This document shows, piece after piece, positions 17,168 to 27,852 of a DNA stretch of 59,261 nucleotides. The position numbers and the translations under genes are program-made. The stretch's first letter is position 1; each line of letters starts with the position of its first letter. Origin of the DNA: Komagataeibacter nataicola (GTDB lineage Bacteria > Pseudomonadota > Alphaproteobacteria > Acetobacterales > Acetobacteraceae); NCBI RefSeq assembly GCF_003207795.1, contig NZ_NIRT01000019.1, forward strand, positions 1 to 59,261, read 5' to 3'. The notes below the pieces were generated by a model. The model did not search any database, was not told the DNA's origin, and saw nothing but the letters and a program-made list of their open reading frames with translations.

Positions 17168-18322
17168 CTATTCCTCCACGCGGTAGGGGGTCATGGCATC
17201 AAGGGCGGGCAGTTCGGCCCGTATGGCCGCGCGCTCGTGCTGCAGGAATTCGGCCACGGCCTCACGCAGGCCGGGGTGGCTGATCCAGTGAGCGGAATGG
17301 GTCAGGCAGGGGCGGTAGCCGCGTTGCAGCTTGTGCTCGCCCTGCGCACCGGCTTCCACCCGTTTCAGCCCGTGGGCGATGGCGAAGTCGATGGCGCGGT
17401 AATAGCACAGCTCGAAGTGCAGGAACGGCCAGTCCCCATCCCGCCGCCCCCAGTTGCGACCGTACAGCGTATCGCGCCCCATCAGGTTGAGCGCGCCCGC
17501 CACCGGCACGCCGTCCTGCCTGGCAATCATCAGCACCACCCTGTCGCCCAGGCGTTCGGACAGGAGCGGGAAGAAGGCGGGCTGCAGATAGGCGCTGCCC
17601 CATTTGCGGTCCACTGTAGAGAGGTAGAAGTGATGGAAATCATGCCACAGCGCCTCGGTAATTTCCGCGCCGCGATAGGTGTGGAATGTCAGCCCGCAGG
17701 CATTGGCGTCGCGCCGCTCGCGCCTGATGGCCTTGCGCTTGCGGGAGGCCAGCATGCCCAGAAAATCGTCAAAGCTGGCATAATCCTGATTATCCCAATG
17801 GTACTGCACGCCAAGGCGCTGTAGCCAGCCGCTTTCACCCAGCAGTTCATATTCATGCGTGGTGCAGAAGGTGACGTGCGCGGAGGAAAGCTCCATCTCG
17901 CCACAGGCCTGCCGCAGCGCGCGGCCCGCCAGCAGGCGCAGGCTGTCGGCATCGGGGGCAGTAGGGTGAACCAGAAGCCGTGGCCCCGGCACGGGCGAGA
18001 ACGGCACGGCTACCTGCAATTTGGGGTAGTACTGCCCGCCCGCCTGCTCGAAGGCGCGGGCCCAGGCGTGGTCGAACACGTACTCGCCAAAGGAATGACC
18101 CTTGGCGTAAAGCGGGGCGACCGCCAGCAGGTGGCCTTCACCGTTGCGCAGGGCCAGGTGCTGGGGCATCCAGCCGGTCTGGGGGCCAGTGGAGCCGCTG
18201 TCTTCCAGTGCGGAGAGGAAGGCGTGGCTGACAAACGGGTTTTCATCACCCGCGCAGTCATCCCACTGCGCCGCCGGGATCTCGGCAATCCGGCGGTGCA
18301 GGGTCATGGTGGTGCCGGTCAT
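17168..18322 (-). CDS. FemAB/GNAT-like protein (COG3146, DUF482)
   Basis: 384 residues. The whole sequence follows the COG3146 'predicted N-acyltransferase' pattern: ENPFVSHAFLSALEDSGS near the N terminus, a central KRKAIRRERR segment and GRNWG…FLHFELCYYRAIDFAI in the C-terminal GNAT-like half. Members are annotated loosely as peptidoglycan-biosynthesis or GNAT proteins. The actual acyl donor and acceptor are unknown. No signal peptide or membrane segment is seen, so it is cytosolic. Third gene of a minus-strand run after the TSCPD protein and RidA (75-base gap). ATG 18322 is used; ATG 18307 is possible. Confidence 0.85.
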   Translation of the reverse strand: MTGTTMTLHRRIAEIPAAQWDDCAGDENPFVSHAFLSALEDSGSTGPQTGWMPQHLALRNGEGHLLAVAPLYAKGHSFGEYVFDHAWARAFEQAGGQYYPKLQVAVPFSPVPGPRLLVHPTAPDADSLRLLAGRALRQACGEMELSSAHVTFCTTHEYELLGESGWLQRLGVQYHWDNQDYASFDDFLGMLASRKRKAIRRERRDANACGLTFHTYRGAEITEALWHDFHHFYLSTVDRKWGSAYLQPAFFPLLSERLGDRVVLMIARQDGVPVAGALNLMGRDTLYGRNWGRRDGDWPFLHFELCYYRAIDFAIAHGLKRVEAGAQGEHKLQRGYRPCLTHSAHWISHPGLREAVAEFLQHERAAIRAELPALDAMTPYRVEE

Positions 18323-18397
18323 GATGCCTGCGCCGTGGTGCAGGCTGTGCGGGGCGGTGCGGTCATGACAGGCTCCCTTGACGTTGGTGTGGTTACA

Positions 18398-18865
18398 TCA
18401 GCCGATTTCGAACAGGCCCTCGACCTCGACAGCGGAGTCGAGCGGCAGCGAGGGCACGCCTACGGTCGAGCGCGCATGGCGGCCCGCATCACCAAACACG
18501 GCCACCGCGAGGTCGGAGGCCCCGTTCATGACAGCGGCATGCTGCGTGAAGTCGGGCGTGCAGGCGATGAACCCGCCCAGCCGCACCACGCGTTTGACGC
18601 GCGAGAGTTCGCCCACGGCGGCCTTAACCTGCGCGATCACGTTAATCATGCTGTAGCGCGCGGCTTCCACCGCCAGTTCCACCGCCACGGTGCCGCCGAG
18701 CTTGCCGGTGGTCAGCAGCTTGCCATCAACCAGCGGCAACTGGCCTGACACCACCAGCGAGGACCCGCTGATGACGGTGCCCACGTAATTGGCCACGGGG
18801 GTGGCAGGCGTGGGCAGCACGATGCCAAGCTGCCTGAGGCGCTGTTCGGGTGTTGTATCGGGCAT
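18398..18865 (-). CDS. RidA family protein (YjgF/YER057c/UK114)
   Basis: 155 residues. It shows the RidA-like fold pattern: GQLPLVDGKL near the N terminus, a central AARYSMINVIAQVKAAVGEL helix and the C-terminal HARSTVGVPSLPLDSAVEVEG strand with the Arg expected in the enamine-binding site. RidA proteins hydrolyse reactive 2-aminoacrylate and related imines from PLP enzymes; this longer member belongs to the Rid subfamilies whose exact substrate is unsettled. It sits between the TSCPD protein (42-base gap) and the GNAT-like protein in the same direction. ATG 18865 (MPDTTPEQ) is preferred over 18874. A second RidA lies at 55160. Confidence 0.88.
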   Translation of the reverse strand: MPDTTPEQRLRQLGIVLPTPATPVANYVGTVISGSSLVVSGQLPLVDGKLLTTGKLGGTVAVELAVEAARYSMINVIAQVKAAVGELSRVKRVVRLGGFIACTPDFTQHAAVMNGASDLAVAVFGDAGRHARSTVGVPSLPLDSAVEVEGLFEIG

Positions 18866-18907
18866 GGGCAACAATCCTTGTATCAGGCGGCGCAGTGCTG
18901 CGCCGGG

Positions 18908-20503
18908 TTATCCGACCAGCCGCAGCCCGCGCCGCCGGGGCGGCGTGTCATCGCCATCGTCATTGCCGGAGCCGGGCAGGTCGAGCGGCAGCATGGGGGC
19001 GGGGCTTTCGGCCAGTGCGTCCTCATGCGGGGCATCGGGTAGCCTGCGGCCCAGATAGGCATCTGACAGGGCGCGGAAGGCGTAGTCGAGCATGGATGTG
19101 GCGTAGGATGCAACCGGGTCGCCTTCCACCGTGCCAGCGGGGCCGAACTGGGTGTAGGCAAAGGCTTCCACGTAGCTTTCCAGCGGTGCGCCGTATTGCA
19201 GGCCGATGCTCACGGCCTGGCCCAGCGTGTCCATCAGGCCGCGCACCATCGGGCTTTCACGCGTGGGGGTCAGGCTGACCTCTCCTAGCGAGCCATCGGC
19301 ATATTCCCCCGTGCGCAGGAACAGGCGGTGGCCGCCGATGCGGGTTTTCTGCGTAAAGCCGCCATGGCGGGCGGGCAGGTGGCGGCGTACGCCGCGCTCC
19401 AGCCCCGCGCGGGTGGCCAGCGTGTCACGCGTGGCGTCGGGGCGGGCGGGCACGCGGTCCACAAAGCCACTGAGCGCACGGTGCATGGCCTGGTGCGATA
19501 CGGCGCCCGGCAGGGGCAGCACGCTCTCGCCCGCAAGGGTTGCGGCAAAGGCGGCCTCCAGCGTCAGGCCCCGGCTGGCCAGGCGGGCCAGCGTGCTCAT
19601 GGCCAGCCGCCCGTCAGCGCGCAGTGGGGAAAAGACGGGGGCCAGCCCGCACGCTTCCACGCCGAGAAGCGCATCGATGGGGCCGGGGGTGGAAAAGCCG
19701 GTCTCGACACGGGCGGCGGGCTGGTCGGTCTCGACCGCCGCTTCCTGCCACACGCTGCGCGCGATCTGGCTCACGCCGGGCAGGATGCTGCGCACGGGGG
19801 GCAGCGGCATGGCGTCCGCCCCTTCGCCCGCATGGGCGACAAGGGTGGCCAGCGCCACGATGCTGCATGCCGCGTCGCGCCCGGCCTCGCTGTCATAATC
19901 CAGCCCCAGCCCGGCCAGGCAGGCATCGAGGTTGGTCAGCAGCAGCGCGCCCGCAACGGGGGGGCGTTCATGGCTTTCGCCTGCGGTGGGCAGGGCCACG
20001 GCGCGCAGATGTGCCACCGCTCCGCCCTCGGGCTCGGGCAGGGGCAGTTCGCCATTGCGCATGTGCAGCTTCTGGTGCGCAAGGGTGCGCAGCACGCGGG
20101 CCAGCAGGCGCAGGGCTGCCACGAAGTCGCGCGCCATGAAGCTGTTATCAGCCTCGACAAAGGCAGCGAGGTTGACCACGAAGGTGGGCCTGCGGTCATG
20201 ATGGCCATGCCACAGGCTTTCGCCCGGTGCTGCCTGGCGCATGAGCAGCAGGCACGACAGCGTGCGCGCGACCGGGCCAATGACCGGGCCGGATACCTCG
20301 CCCGCGCACAGGTCATCAATCCATCGCGCCGCGAGTTCGGGCAGGTTGGCGGGGCCATGACCGGGAGCCAGCCGGGCCACGGCCTCGGCTGCCGTATCAT
20401 CCCAGTCGGCGGGCAGGGTTACGGAACGCGGCGCGTCGTCTGGGTCCGCTGCGGCTTCAACGGTACGCATACGCACGCCGTTCCAGTGGCTTCGTGCTGT
20501 CAT
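18908..20503 (-). CDS. Free-standing TSCPD-domain protein, apparently a remodelled NrdJ
   Basis: 531 residues. The C-terminal ~130 residues (GGFTQKTRIGGHRLFLRTGEY, DGSLGEVSLTPTRE, SIGLQYGAPLESYVEAF, DYAFRALSDAYLGR) closely follow the TSCPD domain at the end of adenosylcobalamin-dependent class II ribonucleotide reductase. The middle part (LGLDYDSEAGRDAACSIVALATL) resembles NrdJ barrel helices. The catalytic Cys/Glu radical motif and the C-terminal Cys pair of a working reductase are not seen, so it is unlikely to be active alone. No membrane segments. It heads a co-directional run with RidA and a GNAT-like gene. It may be an RNR-derived regulator or nucleotide sensor. Similar standalone TSCPD proteins occur in related bacteria, function unknown. 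Identification of the domain is confident; the role is not. Confidence 0.8.
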   Translation of the reverse strand: MTARSHWNGVRMRTVEAAADPDDAPRSVTLPADWDDTAAEAVARLAPGHGPANLPELAARWIDDLCAGEVSGPVIGPVARTLSCLLLMRQAAPGESLWHGHHDRRPTFVVNLAAFVEADNSFMARDFVAALRLLARVLRTLAHQKLHMRNGELPLPEPEGGAVAHLRAVALPTAGESHERPPVAGALLLTNLDACLAGLGLDYDSEAGRDAACSIVALATLVAHAGEGADAMPLPPVRSILPGVSQIARSVWQEAAVETDQPAARVETGFSTPGPIDALLGVEACGLAPVFSPLRADGRLAMSTLARLASRGLTLEAAFAATLAGESVLPLPGAVSHQAMHRALSGFVDRVPARPDATRDTLATRAGLERGVRRHLPARHGGFTQKTRIGGHRLFLRTGEYADGSLGEVSLTPTRESPMVRGLMDTLGQAVSIGLQYGAPLESYVEAFAYTQFGPAGTVEGDPVASYATSMLDYAFRALSDAYLGRRLPDAPHEDALAESPAPMLPLDLPGSGNDDGDDTPPRRRGLRLVG

Positions 20504-20834
20504 GCTTCCTGTTTACCGGGCAGCCACGGGGCGGCGGAACCCGCTTACAACGGAGTCGCAACTATACATGCCACTGAATACAGTGGATATGGGGGATAAC
20601 TGTGCAGCGGCTTCGCGCGCCGCCATCACCGCGCCGTGAGGCGACTGCTCCGTGCGCCTTAAATATAAAGTTTCCGGACGCCGCTTTTTTTCAAAAAGGC
20701 GGCGTCTGTAAAAAGTGCGGGCAGTCCCGACGCACGCCCCGCGCTGATCTTCCCCATACTGATCCCGCAGATGTGACGGGCGCGCGCGCAGATGCGCGTG
20801 GACCACGCGGTTGCGGGCGGATTAGGCTTGCGGC
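20504..20834. other. Intergenic stretch between divergent TSCPD and NDUFA12 genes
   Basis: 331 bases. It contains one repeat fragment at 20664–20716 and should hold the promoters of both divergent genes. No gene or other strong signal is seen. Confidence 0.5.
20664..20716 (+). repeat. Intergenic hairpin repeat fragment in a divergent promoter region
   Basis: AAAGTTTCCGGACGCCGC, A/T core, then GGCGGCGTCTGTAAAAAG. Only the GC-hairpin half is present. Unusually for this family it lies between two divergent genes rather than after a stop codon. Confidence 0.75.
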
Positions 20835-21203
20835 ATGGCAAATCTAGGCACCCGTATCTATACCCGCTTCAGGGGGCGGCTGGTCGGCAAGGATGCCGAT
20901 GGCCGCTGTTATTATGAGGCCCGCACCCCCAACCGCACCGGCGGCGGGGAAAAGCGCCACGAGCGCTGGGTCATCTATCACAAGGGCGAGGACGCATCCG
21001 CCGTGCCGCCCGAATGGTGGGGCTGGCTGCACCACATGGAGGCCGCCCCCCTGCCCGAAAGCGCGCGCCAGCCGTGGCAGCAGCCCTGGCAGCCCAACCA
21101 GACCGGCACGGCGGATGCCTACCACCCGCCCGGCAGTGACTGCCGGGGCGGCCAGCGGGCTTCAACCACCAGTGATTATGAGGCATGGTACCCCGAGGGA
21201 TGA
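20835..21203 (+). CDS. NDUFA12-type accessory subunit of NADH:ubiquinone oxidoreductase
   Basis: 122 residues of the NDUFA12/B17.2 family, a supernumerary complex I subunit shared by alphaproteobacteria and mitochondria. Hallmarks: LGTRIYTRFRGRLVGKDADG at the start, YYEAR, KRHERWVIYHKGEDASAVPPEWWGWLHH (central, nearly diagnostic) and the C-terminal YEAWYPE. It would sit on the hydrophilic arm of complex I at the cytoplasmic face. It is first in the usual alphaproteobacterial run with MlaD and DUF2155 genes; no nuo genes are in the window. Start at ATG 20835 agrees with family length. Confidence 0.95.
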   Translation: MANLGTRIYTRFRGRLVGKDADGRCYYEARTPNRTGGGEKRHERWVIYHKGEDASAVPPEWWGWLHHMEAAPLPESARQPWQQPWQPNQTGTADAYHPPGSDCRGGQRASTTSDYEAWYPEG

Positions 21204-21262
21204 AACCCGTGGCGTAACCTGCTAGGGTATGCGCCATTGGATATTGGGGAAGCTTTGCCATC

Positions 21263-21799
21263 ATGGTTGCTGCTGTTTCAGGGCGCGCGGGCCGTCAGCC
21301 AGCGGAACTTCTTGCCGGTTTTGCCGTGCTGGCGGGGCTTGCGGGGCTGCTGGCCTATGCCGTGCTCGACAAGGGCCGCCCGCATGAAACCGGCTACCGG
21401 CTCAATGCCGGGTTCACTCATATTGATGGGCTGTCCATTGGCTCGGATGTAAGGCTTGCGGGCATTACGGTGGGGCAGGTGGTCGATGAGCGCGTCGACC
21501 CCAAGACCTATGCGGCGCAGGTCGCCTTTACCGTGCGCCCCGACATCAAGCTGCCCGATGACACGGCGGCCATCATTACCAGCGACAGCCTGCTTGGCGG
21601 CAAATACATCGCCCTCTCACCCGGCGGCGATGACAAGATGCTCGCCCCCGGCGGCACGATTGGCCAGACCCAGGGCGCGATCAGCCTTGAGCAGCTGCTC
21701 AGCAAGTTCATCTTCTCGGTGACCGATACGCTGACCAAGGCCCGGCAGGACAAGGCCAGCCAGGCCGCCGCTCCCGCGCCGGGCGGAGACGCGCCATGA
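21263..21799 (+). CDS. mlaD: MlaD-type MCE-domain protein
   Basis: 178 residues. One N-terminal transmembrane helix (~17–38, LLAGFAVLAGLAGLLAYAV) is followed by an MCE domain (YRLNAGFTHIDGLSIGSDVRLAGITVGQV…LLGGKYIALSPGG), the hexamer-forming phospholipid carrier of the Mla system that moves lipids between the membranes. The short C-terminal tail is Ala/Pro rich. The usual partners MlaF, MlaE and MlaB are not adjacent. The gene ends in a 4-base overlap with the next small gene (ATGA). AGGGTAT…GGGGAAGC precedes ATG 21263. Confidence 0.92.
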   Translation: MVAAVSGRAGRQPAELLAGFAVLAGLAGLLAYAVLDKGRPHETGYRLNAGFTHIDGLSIGSDVRLAGITVGQVVDERVDPKTYAAQVAFTVRPDIKLPDDTAAIITSDSLLGGKYIALSPGGDDKMLAPGGTIGQTQGAISLEQLLSKFIFSVTDTLTKARQDKASQAAAPAPGGDAP

Positions 21800-22014
21800 G
21801 CGGTGCCCACGCCCCGCCTGCTGTCTGGCCGCAGCGTGATGGCACGCCGGTCTCGTGCCGCGACAAACTGCTGGTCCTGCAGGAAAATCATGCGGAAGTG
21901 CAGGGCATCTTGCAAGATGCGTTCGAGGATGCCGTGCTGATGGGCGTGGATGAGGCGGCCATGCGCCAGATCCTGATCGAGGTGGTCAACACCCTGCGGA
22001 GCCCCCACGCATGA
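21796..22014 (+). CDS. Small conserved-looking protein between mlaD and DUF2155 gene
   Basis: 72 residues, mostly helical and acidic in the second half (QENHAEVQGILQDAFEDAVLMGVDEAAMRQILIEVVNTL). Its start overlaps the mlaD stop, and its stop overlaps the next gene's start by ATGA, so it is translationally locked into the operon and certainly meant to be expressed. No signal peptide or membrane helix, so cytosolic. Family not recognised. Possibly an adaptor for the MCE/lipid or complex I neighbours, but that is guesswork. Confidence 0.75.
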   Translation: MSGAHAPPAVWPQRDGTPVSCRDKLLVLQENHAEVQGILQDAFEDAVLMGVDEAAMRQILIEVVNTLRSPHA

Positions 22015-22643
22015 GGCGCGTGCTCCGCTGCCTGCCCGCCCTGCTGCTCGCTGGCCTGCCGGGCCTCGCCCACGCCACCGAATGGCTGGCCTCGCCTGCC
22101 ATGTACCCGCCCGATACGTGGCAGGGGCGCACGGTTGCGGTGGTGCGCGTGCTTGACAAGCTCGATGCCCATGTCGCGCTGCTTAACGTGCCCGTAGGCC
22201 AGGACATGCCTTATAAAAGTCTGACACTGCACGCCACGTCGTGCCTGCAGCGCCCGGCCACCCTGCCTGCCGATAGCGCCGCGTGGCTCGACGTACATGA
22301 CGCGCATGAGGGCATGGCCGCCTTCCAGGGCTGGATGGCGGTGGCCGAACCCGCGACCGGCGTGTTCCAGAACCCGCTTTATGATGTGCAGCTGGTCGGT
22401 TGCGCGGGCGACAGTGTCGCACCCACCCCGCCGCCACTCGCCGCCGTGGCCGTGCCCACGGAAGCCACACCCGGAGCACCCGCCGCTGCCACGCCCGATG
22501 GTCAGCCCGCACCGCCTCAGGCCGGTGGTGTGGGTGCCACGCCAGTCGCCCCCCAGCCTGCGCCGCAGCCGCTTTCCCCGCCGATGCCCGCCATGCCGTC
22601 CGAGCCTGCCGATGAAGGGGCGGCGCCCCTCATGCTGCATTAG
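22011..22643 (+). CDS. DUF2155 exported protein
   Basis: 210 residues. A signal peptide (MRRVLRCLPALLLAGLPGLAHA) is followed by a DUF2155 domain: VAVVRVLDKLDAHVALLNVPVGQ, YKSLTLHATSC, then GWMAVAEPATGVFQNPLYDVQLVGC. Two cysteines (SC and VGC) probably form a disulfide. DUF2155 proteins are periplasmic proteins of unknown function that follow the NDUFA12/MlaD genes in alphaproteobacteria. The last ~65 residues are a Pro/Ala-rich low-complexity extension longer than the family core. Translationally coupled to the upstream small gene. Confidence 0.9.
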   Translation: MRRVLRCLPALLLAGLPGLAHATEWLASPAMYPPDTWQGRTVAVVRVLDKLDAHVALLNVPVGQDMPYKSLTLHATSCLQRPATLPADSAAWLDVHDAHEGMAAFQGWMAVAEPATGVFQNPLYDVQLVGCAGDSVAPTPPPLAAVAVPTEATPGAPAAATPDGQPAPPQAGGVGATPVAPQPAPQPLSPPMPAMPSEPADEGAAPLMLH

Positions 22644-22739
22644 AAAATTATTTAATTTGTGTCGTATAAATGCTGCAGCCCTGTTCAGCACGGTTGTGGG
22701 CTTGCGTATTACCCAGCTTTGCCAGAGGCTAGATCCATC

Positions 22740-23482
22740 ATGAGCAAGACATCCTCCCTCCCTTCGCTCGATCGGCTGCCGCCTCCTGCACGCGCTGCCT
22801 TCCTCCTGGACTTTGACGGCACGCTGGTGGATATCGCGCCTACGCCCGAATCCGTGGTCGTGGCGCCCGGCCTGCGCGATACCCTGCGCCGCCTGCGTGA
22901 TAAATGCGGCAATGCGCTCGCGGTCATTTCGGGCCGCCCCATCGAGCAGATCGACCATTTCCTGCCTGATGTGCCCTATGCCGTGGCGGGCGAGCATGGC
23001 ATCGCCATCCGCCATGCGCCGGGCCAGCCCGTCGAGCGCGCGGCGCTGCCGCCTGTGCCGCAGGCATGGATGGATGAGGCGGAGAAGCTGGCCGCATCCC
23101 ACCCCGGTGTGCGGATCGAACACAAGAAGGCGGGGCTCGTGCTGCATTATCGCGGCGCGCCCGATGCGGGTCCGGCTCTGGGCCAGATCGCGGATGAATG
23201 GGTTAAGGCCACCAACGGCGCGTTTCATGTGCAGGCTGCCAAGATGGCGTGGGAAATCCGCCCCGCCGGCATCGACAAGGGCCATGCGGTTGAAGCGGTG
23301 ATGCAGGGCGCGCCGTTCGCGGGGCGGCTGCCCATCTTCGTGGGCGATGACGTGACCGATGAGGATGGCATGCGCGAAGCGGTCAGGCTTGGAGGGGTGG
23401 GTTTTCGCATTCCCAATGATTTCCCTGATCCGGCGGCTTTCCGTGCATGGCTGGCCGGGTTGGCACAGGGGGGTGATGGCGC

Positions 23483-23495
<13 letters not shown>
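22740..23495 (+). CDS. otsB: Trehalose-6-phosphate phosphatase
   Basis: 251 residues of the HAD superfamily. The nucleophile motif is DFDGTLV (~24–30), the Thr/Ser motif ISGRPIEQID, and the Mg-binding motif GDDVTDEDG (~201). It converts trehalose 6-phosphate to trehalose, an osmoprotectant. The gene overlaps the start of otsA by 13 bases, so the two are coupled; the otsB-before-otsA order matches many proteobacteria. ATG 22740 (MSKTSSLPS) fits family starts; an earlier in-frame ATG at 22659 adds an unrelated cysteine-rich stretch. Confidence 0.96.
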
Positions 23496-24835
<1,340 letters not shown>

Positions 24836-24841
24836 CCGCCC

Positions 24842-25351
24842 ATGCGTTCAACCGCTTTATTGATGGTAATGGCCGGGTGCGCCGCCCTTGGCGTGGCCTG
24901 GTGGAGTGAATATACGCTGGGCCATGTGCCCTGCGGATTATGTTTATGGGAGCGCTGGCCCTATCGGGTGCTGGCGGGGCTGGGACTGCTTGCGGCGGTG
25001 CTGCCACGTGACGCGGCGCGCGGTGCGTTGTGGCTGTGCATGCCGGTGCTGCTGGTGGCGGCGGCCCTTGGCGGGCTGCATGTGGGCGTGGAGCAGGGCT
25101 GGTGGCCCAGCCCGCTGCCCGAATGCCGCGCGCCCACGTTTCATGGCGGCAGTTTCGCGCAGCGTCTGGCGTCCATGCCATCCCGCCCGGCCAAGCCGTG
25201 CGATGCGGCAACCTATCTTGTGCCCGGCGTGCCGCTTTCCATGGCGGCGCTGGGCGGGATCTACGCGCTGGCGCTGATCCCTGTCGTGCGCCGGGGGTTA
25301 CGGATCAGGGCGAAGTTCCGCGGCCGCGGCCGAAAAACAATCCAAGGATGA
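24842..25351 (+). CDS. dsbB: DsbB-type disulfide bond formation protein
   Basis: 169 residues with four predicted membrane helices. The first periplasmic loop carries CGLC (31–34), preceded by the family-typical position after helix 1 and followed by WERWPYR; the second cysteine pair lies at ECRAPTF and KPCDAAT (~96 and ~121). It reoxidises DsbA and passes electrons to ubiquinone in the inner membrane. It begins 6 bases after the otsA stop and is probably co-transcribed. The last ~15 residues overlap the convergent DUF1328 gene by 47 bases. Confidence 0.93.
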   Translation: MRSTALLMVMAGCAALGVAWWSEYTLGHVPCGLCLWERWPYRVLAGLGLLAAVLPRDAARGALWLCMPVLLVAAALGGLHVGVEQGWWPSPLPECRAPTFHGGSFAQRLASMPSRPAKPCDAATYLVPGVPLSMAALGGIYALALIPVVRRGLRIRAKFRGRGRKTIQG

Positions 25352-25481
25352 ACAGCACGATGAAGATGAAGAAGAGCACCTTGCCGAAATAGGCAAACGT
25401 GTCCGAAATGCCGCCGAAGCCAAAAACCGCGGCGATCAGGGCGAGAACAAGGAATGTGATGGTCCAGCGTAACAGGTCCAT
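25305..25481 (-). CDS. DUF1328 small membrane protein (YtjA-like)
   Basis: 58 residues with two hydrophobic helices: MDLLRWTITFLVLALIAAVFG and AYFGKVLFFIFIVLFILGLFFG. The central GFGGIS turn and the arrangement match DUF1328/YtjA membrane proteins, which are of unknown function but widespread, often single and stress-associated. ATG 25481 is preceded by GGAAGG; a longer frame to 25523 adds a non-conserved tail. Its 3' end overlaps the dsbB coding end on the other strand. Confidence 0.88.
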   Translation of the reverse strand: MDLLRWTITFLVLALIAAVFGFGGISDTFAYFGKVLFFIFIVLFILGLFFGRGRGTSP

Positions 25482-25641
25482 GATCCGGTTCCTTCCGATC
25501 GATGTTGTGACAGACGCGGGCATGACATCCGCCCCTTAACAATGCGCCAGAGGGCGACGGGTTCATCGCAATACGTTATTTTGGCCCCGGCGCGGTTACG
25601 ACCCGAGCGGGGTTTCGCGCAGATCAGGCGGGAGGCAGCAC

Positions 25642-27702
<2,061 letters not shown>

Positions 27703-27852
27703 TCCAGATCAATCCTGATTCCGAATTTCTTAACCCATTCCTGACAAATACGGTCCTGAAAGAATGCTTCCTCCGGCCACCGGCAGGGAAGGGGCAGCGG
27801 ATCATCTGCGGCGAGGCCTGTTTCTGCCGCCGTGAGACAAGGAACGGAATGA

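Noticed and set aside
21888-23285. 465-codon minus-strand frame over otsB and DUF2155
   Set aside because: Antisense shadow spanning three real coupled genes; no domain recognisable.
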